Assembly: GCA_009720755.1 (NCBI GenBank)
Contig: WNKV01000015.1
Span: forward strand, 1-64,000
Source of the DNA: Rhodoplanes serenus
Lineage (GTDB): Bacteria > Pseudomonadota > Alphaproteobacteria > Rhizobiales > Xanthobacteraceae
DNA: 64,000 nucleotides
Reading direction: 5' to 3'
Positions 40,343 through 49,159 of the stretch are shown here, in pieces. The position numbers were made by a program, and so were the translations under genes. Under the pieces are notes generated by a model, which was not told where the DNA came from, searched no databases, and saw only the letters and a program-made list of their open reading frames with translations. Each line of letters begins with the position of its first letter. Position 1 is the first letter of the stretch.

Positions 40343-41380
40343 TCAGCGCCCGACGAAGCCGACGATCTCCTTGACGTGGCGCATGGTTTCGCCGGCGAGC
40401 ACGCGCGCCCGCTCGCTGCCGTCGGCGAGCACCGCGTCGATATGGGCCGGATCGGCGCTGAGCCGCCGCATCTCGGCGGTGATCGGCCCGAGCTTGTCGA
40501 CCGCGAGGTCGATCAGCGCCGTCTTGAAGGTGGAGAACTGGCCGCCGCCGAACTCGGCCAGCACCTCGGCCTTCTGCCGGCCGGACAGCGCCGCATAGAT
40601 GCCGACCAGGTTGTCGGCCTCGGCGCGACCTTCGAGGCCCTTCTCCTCGCTCGGCAGCGGCTCCGGATCGGTCTTCGCCTTCTTGATCTTCTGGGCGATG
40701 GTGTCGGAATCGTCCGCGAGATTGATGCGCGAGTAGTCCGACGGATCGGACTTGGACATCTTCTTGGTGCCGTCGCGCAGGCTCATCACCCGGGTCGCCG
40801 GGCCGCCGATCAGCGGCTCGGTCATCGGGAAGAAGCCGTCGGTGAAGCCCTTGGCCTCGATCTGCGGGCGGAAGTCGTTGTTGAACTTCTGGGCGATGTC
40901 GCGGGTCAGCTCCAGGTGCTGCTTCTGGTCCTCGCCGATCGGCACATGGGTGGCGCGGTAGACCAGGATGTCGGCCGCCATCAGGCTCGGATAGGCGTAC
41001 AGCCCGAGCGAGGCGTTCTCGCGGTCCTTGCCGGCCTTCTCCTTGAACTGGGTCATCCGGTTCATCCAGCCGAGGCGGGCGACACAGTTGAACACCCAGG
41101 CGAGCTCGGCGTGCTCGGCGACCTGGCTCTGGTTGAACACGATGTGAGCCTTGGGGTCGACACCGGCCGCCAGGAACGCCGCCGTCACCTCGCGGATCGA
41201 CCTGGTCAGCACAGCGGGGTCCTGCCAGACCGTGATGGCGTGCAGGTCGACGACGCAGTAGACGCACGAGAACCGCGACTGGAGCGCGACGAAATTGACG
41301 ATGGCGCCGAGATAGTTGCCGAGATGCAGATTGCCGGTCGGCTGCACACCGGAAAACACCTGTTCCTTGAACGCCATCAC
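40343..41380 (-). CDS. trpS: Tryptophanyl-tRNA synthetase
   Basis: Class I synthetase of 345 residues. The HIGH-type motif is in [11 protein letters not shown] (about 16-26) and the KMSKS motif in [12 protein letters not shown] (about 206-217). It lies 42 bp downstream of murJ. Confidence 0.97.
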   Translation of the reverse strand: MMAFKEQVFSGVQPTGNLHLGNYLGAIVNFVALQSRFSCVYCVVDLHAITVWQDPAVLTRSIREVTAAFLAAGVDPKAHIVFNQSQVAEHAELAWVFNCVARLGWMNRMTQFKEKAGKDRENASLGLYAYPSLMAADILVYRATHVPIGEDQKQHLELTRDIAQKFNNDFRPQIEAKGFTDGFFPMTEPLIGGPATRVMSLRDGTKKMSKSDPSDYSRINLADDSDTIAQKIKKAKTDPEPLPSEEKGLEGRAEADNLVGIYAALSGRQKAEVLAEFGGGQFSTFKTALIDLAVDKLGPITAEMRRLSADPAHIDAVLADGSERARVLAGETMRHVKEIVGFVGR

Positions 41381-41422
41381 AAAAGCTCCTCTGGTCGCGG
41401 CCGCGGTGTGCCACCATTGCCC

Positions 41423-43021
41423 TCAGGGCGCAAGAGGCCGGCCCCGGCGGAGCGCCCGCCAGTCGGCGGCCCCGATCACCCCGAGCAGCCGCAGGGCGGC
41501 GAGATAGACGGCGAGGCCGGTCGCGAGCAGCAGCGCCAGCACGGCGGCGCGTCCGAGGGTCGAGGCCGGAACCCCGAAGCCATCGGCGAGGAGACGGGCG
41601 GCTGCGAGGGCGAGCCCCATGACGGCGGCGGCGACCACGATTCGGGCGAGCCGGCCGCTGGCGGCCGCGTCGTGGCGCAGCCAGCCGCGGCGGCCGAGCA
41701 CCACGGCGAGCACGGCCGACCCGACATAGGAGGCTGCCGCGATGGCGGCCGCCACCCCGACATGGCCGTAGGCCGGAAACAGCAGCAGCCCGCCGGCCAC
41801 CGCCGCGGCCAGGCCGGCGAGAGCGGCCAGCATCGGGGTGCGGGTGTCCTCGCGGGCGAACGAGATGGCGCCCAGCACCTTCTCGGCCACATGGCCGGGC
41901 AGGCCGGCCGCGATGGCGGCCAGCGCCGCCGCCACCATGGCGGTGTCGTGGGCCACGAAGGCGCCGCGCTCGAACAGGGTGCGGGCGATCGGCACGGCCA
42001 GCAGCACGAAGGCGATCGCCGAGGGCAGCGCCAGCCCGATCGCCAGCTCCATGGCGCGGGCCTGGGCGGCGGCGACCTCGGCGGCGCTGCCGCTGCGCAC
42101 CCGCCCGGCGATCACCGGCCCCATGACGGCGGCGATCGCCACCGAGACGACGCCGAGCGGCAGCTCATAGAGGCGGTCGGCGTAGTAGAGCCAGGACACC
42201 GCGGCGGGCGACGGCGAGGCGATCATGGCGCCGGCCATCAGGGTGAGCTGCGGGATGCCGCCGGCGACGAGACCCGGCCCGGCGAGGCCGAACAGGCGGC
42301 GCCCCTCCGGCGAGAGGGCGAGCCGCGGCCGCCGCGGCCGCACCGGAAGGCGCAGGACGGCGCCGCCGATCAGCACCATCTGGGCGAGCCCGGCCACCAC
42401 GATCGCGGCTGCCAGCACGTCGCCGGCACGTCCCGCCGCGGCGGGGCCGGCGATCAGCAGACCGGCCACGGCGGTGAGCAGCACCCCGTTGAACACGATC
42501 GGCCCGAGCGCGACGGCGCCGACCCGCCGCTCCGCCGACAAGATGGCGCCGAGCACCGCAACGCACCCGGCGATCGCCACATAGGGGGCGGCGATGCGGA
42601 CGAGATCGGCCGCCAGCGCGAAGCGCTCGCCGCCGGGCGCGAAGCCCGGGGCGATCACCCGCACCGCGAGGGGCGCGGCCAGCACCAGCAGCAGCGTGGC
42701 GACGCCGAGCCCGAGCGCCATGACGCCGAGCACGCCCTCGGCGAAGCGGCGCGCCGCCTCGCCGCCGTCGCGCTCGCGCAGCCGCAGCCACAGCGGCACG
42801 AAGGCGCCGTTGAGGGCGCCCTCGGCGAGCAGCCGGCGGAACAGGTTGGGGATCTGGAGGGCGGCGAAATAGGCGTCCGCCAGCGGCCCGGCGCCGACCA
42901 GCGCGGCGATGCCGGCGTCGCGCAGGAAGGCGAGCACGCGGGACGCCAGGGTGGCGGCGCCGAGCGTGCCGACGTCGCGGGCGAGGGCGCCGGAGGGTCC
43001 GGCGGGCTGCGGCTGTGCCAT
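41423..43021 (-). CDS. murJ: Lipid II flippase MurJ
   Basis: The 532-residue inner-membrane protein has about 14 hydrophobic segments and MurJ marks: GTLGAATLASRVLAFLRDAGIA, AYFAALQIPNLFRRLLAEGALNGAFVPL and YYADRLYELPLGVVSVAIA. It moves lipid II across the membrane for peptidoglycan synthesis. Confidence 0.96.
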   Translation of the reverse strand: MAQPQPAGPSGALARDVGTLGAATLASRVLAFLRDAGIAALVGAGPLADAYFAALQIPNLFRRLLAEGALNGAFVPLWLRLRERDGGEAARRFAEGVLGVMALGLGVATLLLVLAAPLAVRVIAPGFAPGGERFALAADLVRIAAPYVAIAGCVAVLGAILSAERRVGAVALGPIVFNGVLLTAVAGLLIAGPAAAGRAGDVLAAAIVVAGLAQMVLIGGAVLRLPVRPRRPRLALSPEGRRLFGLAGPGLVAGGIPQLTLMAGAMIASPSPAAVSWLYYADRLYELPLGVVSVAIAAVMGPVIAGRVRSGSAAEVAAAQARAMELAIGLALPSAIAFVLLAVPIARTLFERGAFVAHDTAMVAAALAAIAAGLPGHVAEKVLGAISFAREDTRTPMLAALAGLAAAVAGGLLLFPAYGHVGVAAAIAAASYVGSAVLAVVLGRRGWLRHDAAASGRLARIVVAAAVMGLALAAARLLADGFGVPASTLGRAAVLALLLATGLAVYLAALRLLGVIGAADWRALRRGRPLAP

Positions 43022-43245
43022 CGCGGTTCGAGGCGTCCCCTGCGGCCGCCGTGATGCCGGGGCGGTGCCCGCCCTGCTCGGCCGTTGAATGCCGGTGGCG
43101 CGACGGTATAGTGCGCCGCCATCGGCGGCACCCGGTCCGGGGTCCGGCCGCCCGTTCCCAGTTCCCGTGCGCGACCTATGCGCAATCCCCCGGCTCCCGG
43201 CAAGCGCGCTGCGCCGCAGGGGGCCGGCCCATCACGAGTATTCCC

Positions 43246-44247
43246 ATGACGGCTCTCCGCTACGACGTGCTCGGCATCGGCAACGCGATCGTCGACGTTC
43301 TGGCCCGCACCGAGGACGATTTCCTGGTGGCGCAGGGCATGCGCAAGGGCGGCATGGCGCTGATCGACGAGGCGCGGGCCGAGGCCGTCTATGCGGCCAT
43401 GGGGCCGGCCGTCGAGGTGTCGGGTGGCTCGGCCGCCAACACCATCGCGGGGGTCGCCAGCTTCGGGGCGCGCGCCTGCTTCGTCGGCAAGGTCAAGGAC
43501 GATCCGCTCGGCACCGTGTTCGCCCACGACATCCGCGCCGCCGGGGTGGCGTTCGACACCCGCCCGGCCGGCGACGGGCCGGCGACGGCGCGCTCCTTCA
43601 TCCTGGTGACGCCGGACGGCGAGCGCACCATGAACACGTATCTCGGCGCCGCCCAGGACCTGCATCCCGACGACATCGATCCCGACGCCGTCGCGGCCGC
43701 CGCCATCACGTATCTCGAGGGCTATCTGTGGGACCCCGAGAACGCCAAGAACGCCTTCGTCAAGGCCGCCAAGATTGCCCACGGGGCCGGCCGCACGGTG
43801 GCGCTGACACTGTCGGACTCGTTCTGCGTCGACCGCTGGCGCGACGAGTTCTTGCAGCTCATGCGCTCGGGCACCGTGGATCTCGTGTTCGCCAACGAGG
43901 CCGAGCTGCGCAGCCTCTACCAGACCGCCGATTTCGACGCCGCGGTCGCGGCGTTGCGGAAGGACATCCGTCTCGCCGTGGTGACCCGCAGCGAGAAGGG
44001 CTGCCTCGTGGTGTCGCGCGACGCCACCGCGGCCGTGAAGGCGTTCCCGGTCGACCGGGTGGTCGACACCACCGGGGCCGGCGACCTGTTCGCGGCGGGC
44101 TTCCTGTTCGGCATCGCGCGGGGCGACGATCACGAGACTGCGGCGCGGCTCGGGGCGCTCGCCGCCGCTGAGGTGATCCAGCACATCGGCGCCCGGCCCG
44201 AGGCGTCGCTTCAGGCGCTCGCCCAGCAGACCGGCCTGCTCGCCTGA
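43246..44247 (+). CDS. PfkB family carbohydrate/adenosine kinase
   Basis: The 333-residue kinase begins YDVLGIGNAIVDVLARTEDDFL and has GGSAANTIAGVASFG (about 58-72) and the catalytic DTTGAGDLFAAGFLFG (about 272-287). In the Rhizobiales this form is usually called adenosine kinase. Upstream open frame to 43015 was rejected because family sequence starts at MTALRYDV. Confidence 0.93.
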   Translation: MTALRYDVLGIGNAIVDVLARTEDDFLVAQGMRKGGMALIDEARAEAVYAAMGPAVEVSGGSAANTIAGVASFGARACFVGKVKDDPLGTVFAHDIRAAGVAFDTRPAGDGPATARSFILVTPDGERTMNTYLGAAQDLHPDDIDPDAVAAAAITYLEGYLWDPENAKNAFVKAAKIAHGAGRTVALTLSDSFCVDRWRDEFLQLMRSGTVDLVFANEAELRSLYQTADFDAAVAALRKDIRLAVVTRSEKGCLVVSRDATAAVKAFPVDRVVDTTGAGDLFAAGFLFGIARGDDHETAARLGALAAAEVIQHIGARPEASLQALAQQTGLLA

Positions 44248-44264
44248 GCGGGGCCGCCGACCCC

Positions 44265-44405
44265 TTAACGCATCCTTCAGCATTCCGCTGGACGCCGCAT
44301 CGGTGCGCGGTTCGCGCCACCGCATGGCCGCGATTCGGCCGCAGCGCCCTGCCAGGAATGGAACCGTAACGATTTGGTAAGCGGACGTGGTCAACGATTC
44401 CCTAA
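44265..44405. promoter_or_regulatory. Cluster of three CtrA-like N7 sites
   Basis: TTAA-N7-TTCA at 44265-44279, GTAA-N7-GTAA at 44366-44380 and TCAA-N7-CTAA at 44391-44405. The last two are direct repeats of AACGATT...TAAGCGGA spaced 25 bp. All lie within 215 bp upstream of the gene at 44479. Confidence 0.4.
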
Positions 44406-44478
44406 GCGGATCGACGACGGCCGCCGGACAGCGAGACGGGGCCCCGCACGGGGCGAGCACGACGGGGGCGAGTGCGCC

Positions 44479-45609
44479 ATGTCGCACGACGACAGCCACA
44501 GGACCGACGCGAGCGGCACCGACGCGAGCGGACCGACCGATACGAGCGGACGCGACCCCGCGGCCGACGCGGGCATCGATGCCGCAGCGACCGGGTCGGC
44601 AGCGACCGATGCCGCAGCGGCGGGGTTCGGCGCAGCCGACACCGGCGCCCGGCCGTCCGGCCAGGCGCGGCTGCCGAAGCCCGATCCGGCCGCAGCCGGC
44701 GGCGCGGCGGGCCGGCGCCCCGCGGGCGGGGCCGGCGATCCCCATGCGGCCATGCCGATTCCGGCGGCCCCCGCGGTCGAGCACGGCGGCTGGCGCGCCT
44801 CCGGCGACACCATCGACATCGATCTCGATCCGGCGCCGCGGCGGCGCTTCTCCTTCGAGGTTCCGCCCTACATGAAGGTCGCGGCCGTGATCGCCATGGC
44901 GACCTCGTTCGGCGCCCTCGCCGGCACCTTCGCGGCGACCCGGTTCGGACCGGAGCCGGCCGCGCCCGTCGTGCAGGTGGCGGCCGCCGACGACAGCGTC
45001 CTCCGCGCCACGGTGGCGCAGCTCCAGAGCGACCTCGCCGGCCTGCGGGCCAGCGTCGAGACCTCGTCCAAGGCCATGCAGGCGCAGACCGGCAAGCTCG
45101 CCGATCGGCTGGAGCGCACCGAGCGGGCCCAGGCCGAGCCGGCCCAGAAGCTCGCCCGCCTCGGCGAGGCGATCGACCGGCTGGAGAAGCGCACCGCCCA
45201 ACTCGGCGCCACCCAGGCCGGCGCCACGCCGGCCGCCGGTCAGACGCCCGGGGCGCCGCCCACCACCTTGCAGGCTCAGGCGGCCGCCCAGGGCGGCCCG
45301 CCGGCGCCGATGCCGGCTCCGCACGGCGGCGCGACCGCCGCCCCGCCCGCGCTGGCGCCGCCCGCCACGATCGCCTCCGCCGACGTCACCGCCGCGCTCG
45401 GCGATCCGCGTCCGCCGGCGCCGCCCGTCCTCAACGGCTGGGCGGTGCGCGACGTGCGCCGCGGCATCGCCCTCATCGAGGGCCGCTATGGGCTGGTCGA
45501 GGTGGAGACCGGCGACCAGCTGCCCGGCGTCGGCCGCATCGAGAGCATCCGCAAGCAGGACGGCCGCTGGATGGTGGTCACCTCGCGCGGCGTGATCCTG
45601 GCGCGCTGA
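44479..45609 (+). CDS. Membrane-anchored coiled-coil protein, unknown function
   Basis: The 376-residue product has a Thr/Asp/Ala-rich cytoplasmic N-terminus (about 1-115), one membrane segment (KVAAVIAMATSFGALAGTFAA, about 133-153), a coiled coil (LRATVAQLQSDLAGLRASVE through LERTERAQAEPAQKLARLGEAIDRLEKR, about 174-245), an Ala/Pro linker and a compact C-terminal domain (GWAVRDVRRGIALIEGRYGLVEVETGDQLPGVGRIESI). The domain resembles that of many uncharacterised Rhizobiales proteins. The upstream CtrA-like sites hint at a cell-cycle or envelope role; that is inference. Confidence 0.85.
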   Translation: MSHDDSHRTDASGTDASGPTDTSGRDPAADAGIDAAATGSAATDAAAAGFGAADTGARPSGQARLPKPDPAAAGGAAGRRPAGGAGDPHAAMPIPAAPAVEHGGWRASGDTIDIDLDPAPRRRFSFEVPPYMKVAAVIAMATSFGALAGTFAATRFGPEPAAPVVQVAAADDSVLRATVAQLQSDLAGLRASVETSSKAMQAQTGKLADRLERTERAQAEPAQKLARLGEAIDRLEKRTAQLGATQAGATPAAGQTPGAPPTTLQAQAAAQGGPPAPMPAPHGGATAAPPALAPPATIASADVTAALGDPRPPAPPVLNGWAVRDVRRGIALIEGRYGLVEVETGDQLPGVGRIESIRKQDGRWMVVTSRGVILAR

Positions 45610-45772
45610 TCTGGCCCGCTGATCTGGCGCACTAGCTGGCGCGCGGATCGCGCCGGCGATCGTTGCGGCTGCGGCCATCGGTCCGTGCCCGGTAAGCCGA
45701 TTGTGTTCGCGCGGCCGGCGGACACCGGCCGCCCCTCGGCTATGCTCGGCTCCGCACCACCAGGGAGCCCGC

Positions 45773-46678
45773 ATGCCGTTCACCCCCGTCCGGCGGCCCG
45801 CTCGTGCGGCCGCGCGCCCCGCGCCCGTGTCCCTCGTCGGCCTGGCCGCCCTGATGCTCTGGCTCGCCGCGTCGACGGCGGGTCCTTCCGCGGCACAGCC
45901 CGCCGCTCCCGCGGCCCCGGCGGCCCCGGCCGCCCCCGGGCGGGCCGAGAGCTGCCCCGGCCTGGTCTCGGCGGTGCCGCCGCGGGCGATGCCGGCGGCG
46001 TTCCGTCCGGCCGCGCTGGCGCCCGATCAGGTGCGGCTGACCTATGTGGGCCACTCGACCTTCCTGATCGAGAGCCCACGGCTCGTCCGCGTCGCCACCG
46101 ACTACAACGACTACGTCAAGCCGCCGGTGGTGCCCGACATCGCCACCATGAACCGGGCGCATTCGACCCACTACACCTTGGCGCCCGAGCCCGGCATCAA
46201 GCATGTGCTGCACGGCTGGCGCGACGACGGCAAGCCGGCTGCCCACGACGTCACCCATGGTGACGTCCATGTCCGCAGCGTCGCCACCAACATCCGCGAC
46301 TGGACGGGCGGCGGCACGGTGCGGCATGGCAATGCGATCTTCATCGTCGAGGCGGGCACGCTGTGCATCGCCCATCTGGGCCATCTGCATCACACATTGA
46401 CGGCCCAGCAGCTCGCCGAGATCGGCCGCGTCGACGTCGTGCTGGTGCCGGTCGACGGCAGCTACACGCTCGACCTCGACGGCATGGTGGAGGTGCTCCA
46501 GGCCCTCAAGGCCCCGCTGATGATTCCGATGCACTATTTCAGCCGCTACACCCTGGACCGCTTCCTCGACCGGGTGCGTGATCTCTACGCGATCGAAATG
46601 GCCGAGACGCCGTCGCTGGTGGTGTCCAAGGCGACGCTGCCGACCCAGCCGAAATTCCTGGTGCTGCCGGGCCGGTGA
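45773..46678 (+). CDS. Metallo-beta-lactamase-fold protein, UlaG-like, with altered metal motif
   Basis: The 301-residue product carries a signal peptide (VSLVGLAALMLWLAASTAGPSAAQ) and an UlaG-like fold starting LTYVGHSTFLIES (about 83-95). The usual HxHxDH motif is replaced by NRAHSTHYT near 128. AHLGHLHHTL (about 201-210), VLVPVDGSYTLDLDG and IPMHYFSRYTLDRF follow. It is probably periplasmic. Hydrolase activity cannot be assumed. Confidence 0.85.
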   Translation: MPFTPVRRPARAAARPAPVSLVGLAALMLWLAASTAGPSAAQPAAPAAPAAPAAPGRAESCPGLVSAVPPRAMPAAFRPAALAPDQVRLTYVGHSTFLIESPRLVRVATDYNDYVKPPVVPDIATMNRAHSTHYTLAPEPGIKHVLHGWRDDGKPAAHDVTHGDVHVRSVATNIRDWTGGGTVRHGNAIFIVEAGTLCIAHLGHLHHTLTAQQLAEIGRVDVVLVPVDGSYTLDLDGMVEVLQALKAPLMIPMHYFSRYTLDRFLDRVRDLYAIEMAETPSLVVSKATLPTQPKFLVLPGR

Positions 46679-47234
46679 GGGCGGCGGAGGTGGCGGGGCG
46701 TCGCGTCACGACGACGCCGGCCGACGTCCGGTGCCGGCCTGCGATGGCCTTATCGTGGAGGAGCGTACCGGGGGCTGCCGCACACGATGACCCGGGTGTC
46801 CAATCTCGCGATTGGAGCCGGGTCCCGTCGAATGCTCCGGGGGAGAGCAGACCGTCAGAGCGGGCTCGGGAGAGCGGGCTCGGGAGGCATGCTCCGGACA
46901 GAACGTGCTCCGGACGTCTCGACAGCCCCCGCAACGAGAACGTCTCGTCAAGAACGCCTCGTCGACGGTGGATCGGCCTGCCGACGGCGTTCTAGAACCG
47001 CCCCCGACAGACTCCCACGCCCCGATGGCTCGACAGGTGCGCTCCGGCACAGTCAGAGCGGCTGTCACCAGCGGATGATGGGCCACATCCCTGGCCGGAC
47101 CGGCGGGCGCCGGCACGAGCCCAGGATCCGGTATCATACGGCATTGTGCTTAATGCGCGCTGAAGAGTCGAGCCCGGCCGGCGACACACCCGGGAAACAT
47201 CGACGGCTGCGTCGTCCGGCGTCCTCGCGTTGGA
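46679..47234. other. Gene-free spacer with a 14-bp tandem duplication
   Basis: The convergent genes on both sides leave 556 bp without a credible gene. AGAGCGGGCTCGGG is repeated exactly at 46857-46870 and 46871-46884. Nothing else could be supported. Confidence 0.6.
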
Positions 47235-47783
47235 TCATCGAACCGGGTGGTTCCGCCGCCAGGCCCACCAGCTGGCCCGGTCGAGCGTCCACATCACGCC
47301 GTCGTGGCCGACTGCGCCTGGGTTCGGCAGTGGCGCGAGCGTTGCCCCGAGCCAGCGGGCGAGCCGGGTCACCCGGACATTGCCGGCGGTGGTCCGGCCG
47401 ACCACCGCTGCCAGAGCGGGATCTCCGAAGGCATGATCGAGCAGGGCCTCGGCGATCTCCAATGCAAGCCGGTGGCGGCCGCGCTCGCCTGCGGCAAGCT
47501 CGATGCCGAGCTCTGAGCGATCCTCCGGCAGTCCCGCCTGGCGCAGGCCGGCGCATCCGAGGAGCCGACCAGTGGCGCGATCGAACACCCCGAGCTGGAG
47601 GTTCCTCCGCGGAATCTCGTCGCGCCACGCCAGGAAGAGGGTGAACAGGGTGGCGGCATCCGGCTCTGCCTCGGGCGCGCCGGAGGGGCCGTGGAAATCC
47701 GGGTCGTGCCGGTAAGCCGCGAAGGCCGGACCGTCGGCCTCGGTGAAGTCGCGCAGCACCAGCCGGCGGGTGACGATCAGCAC
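47235..47783 (-). CDS. GNAT family N-acetyltransferase
   Basis: The 182-residue protein begins VLIVTRRLVLRDFTEADGPAFAAYR and contains ELGIELAAGERGRHRLALEIAEALLDHAF and AVVGRTTAGNVRVTRLARWLG, the RimJ/RimL-type acetyltransferase pattern. GTG at 47783 overlaps the upstream ATPase gene by 7 bp, so the pair is probably co-translated. Substrate unknown. Confidence 0.8.
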   Translation of the reverse strand: MLIVTRRLVLRDFTEADGPAFAAYRHDPDFHGPSGAPEAEPDAATLFTLFLAWRDEIPRRNLQLGVFDRATGRLLGCAGLRQAGLPEDRSELGIELAAGERGRHRLALEIAEALLDHAFGDPALAAVVGRTTAGNVRVTRLARWLGATLAPLPNPGAVGHDGVMWTLDRASWWAWRRNHPVR

Positions 47784-48364
47784 GGCGCCTTCGGCCCTTC
47801 CTGCGCGGCGAGCGGAGTCGCCATCCCGAGCGTGTCGAGCACGAATCGCAGCCGCTCCGCCACCGCGGCCCGCGGCAGCGCGATGGGCGTATAGCCGAGC
47901 CGTCGATAGGTGATCATCATGGCCTCGCAGGTCCGCACCGCCTCGTCGAAGTCCTGTCGGCGCTCGGCGTCCCGCGTGAAGATCTCCGGCCACGGCGGTG
48001 CGACGAAGACCCGATCGTAGCGGAGTTTCGCCGCCGCGCGCTCCATGTGAGGCGGCACCGGCCGCCCCAGCATGACCAGATAGCCGATCACATCGGGAAC
48101 GCCGCGGTCGAAGAACACCGGGCCGGCGCGCCGGGCCGCCGTGCGGTAGGAGCGCATCTCCCAGCTCAGCATCAGCTCGGCGAACAGCATCGGGTCGCGC
48201 CACGTCAGGGCGGGGCCGTCGATCGCGACCTGATCCTGGATGATGGCGCGGCCAGCCTCGACGGTGCGGGCGAAGCCGGCCTTTTCGAGCGCGTCGATCA
48301 GGGTGCTCTTGCCGGAGCCGGGACCGCCGGTGATCACATGGAAGGGCGCGGGGGTGTCGGGCAT
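47777..48364 (-). CDS. AAA family ATPase / predicted nucleotide kinase-like protein
   Basis: The 195-residue P-loop protein has Walker A VITGGPGSGKSTLIDALEKAGF (about 10-31), VFFDRGVPDVIGY (about 85-97) and APPWPEIFTRDAERRQDFDEAVRTCEAM. This layout fits small ATPases resembling thymidylate or nicotinamide-riboside kinases, but no substrate is known. ATG at 48364 was chosen. Confidence 0.82.
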   Translation of the reverse strand: MPDTPAPFHVITGGPGSGKSTLIDALEKAGFARTVEAGRAIIQDQVAIDGPALTWRDPMLFAELMLSWEMRSYRTAARRAGPVFFDRGVPDVIGYLVMLGRPVPPHMERAAAKLRYDRVFVAPPWPEIFTRDAERRQDFDEAVRTCEAMMITYRRLGYTPIALPRAAVAERLRFVLDTLGMATPLAAQEGPKAPC

Positions 48365-48536
48365 GCGGGAGTTCCGGGGGTGGGGGCGGGAATGCTGGCG
48401 CCGGCGCGCGTCGAGTCCGCCGTGCGCCGGCATGCGACCGGGTCGGTCGGATGATCGGCAGTGGCGAAGCATGGTCCGCGGCCCGCGGCTGTGGGCCGGC
48501 GAGGCGTCACGGTGCAACGCTGGACGGGGAGCGCTC

Positions 48537-48737
48537 TCAGGGGGAGGCGGTCGACGAGCGCTGATCGTCGGAGCCGAGAACCCGCGAGCCGAGCCGCATG
48601 GCGCGGCTCTGCGCCCTCAGCGCGGCGGCCTCCTGACGAGCCTGCTGCGAGAGTGCGCGCAACCGTCGACTCTGCGCCAGGAGGGCGCGGCTCTCGGCCT
48701 GAAGGGACAGCATGTCGTCGGACGATTCGATGGTCAT
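48537..48737 (-). CDS. Small coiled-coil protein, unknown function
   Basis: The 66-residue product is almost entirely a helix-forming heptad pattern (LSLQAESRALLAQSRRLRALS through ALRAQSRAMRLGSRVL). No family recognised and the ribosome site is weak. A CtrA-like TTAA-N7-TGAA lies 200 bp upstream (48937-48951). Confidence 0.45.
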   Translation of the reverse strand: MTIESSDDMLSLQAESRALLAQSRRLRALSQQARQEAAALRAQSRAMRLGSRVLGSDDQRSSTASP

Positions 48738-48786
48738 GGCCAGGCAATCGCTTCGCGCTGAACAGGCAGGACGGCGACACACGCTT

Positions 48787-48815
48787 CGAACGCCACAACT
48801 GCGAACGCCACAACT
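48787..48815. repeat. Exact 14-bp unit repeated with 15-bp period
   Basis: CGAACGCCACAACT occurs at 48787-48800 and 48802-48815. The spacer 48738-49159 otherwise contains only the CtrA-like site TTAACAAAGCCTGAA (48937-48951). Confidence 0.75.
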
Positions 48816-49159
48816 CGGAACGACCCGGTCTCGGCGCGACAGCTCCGCTTCGCGGAGCCCCGAACGCGGCGCCCTCTCGTGCGCCATGCGGGCAGCGGGC
48901 CGGCCGAGCCAGGCCGATCGATTTGCACCGACATGGTTAACAAAGCCTGAAGGCCCAGCCACCCCGTCCAGGTGCATGGCCGCGATTCCGCCCGCGAATG
49001 GGTGCCGTGCGGCCGCGCGATACGCCCAGCTCGGCCAGAGGGGCCTCGCCGATCGAGCGATGGGCTCCGGCCGTCGGCCGGCACCCGAACGACCAGGATC
49101 GGGACTCCGACAGCCTGCAGGGCAGACCCCGACCCCGTTGGGCCGGGGTCCGCTCCGGC

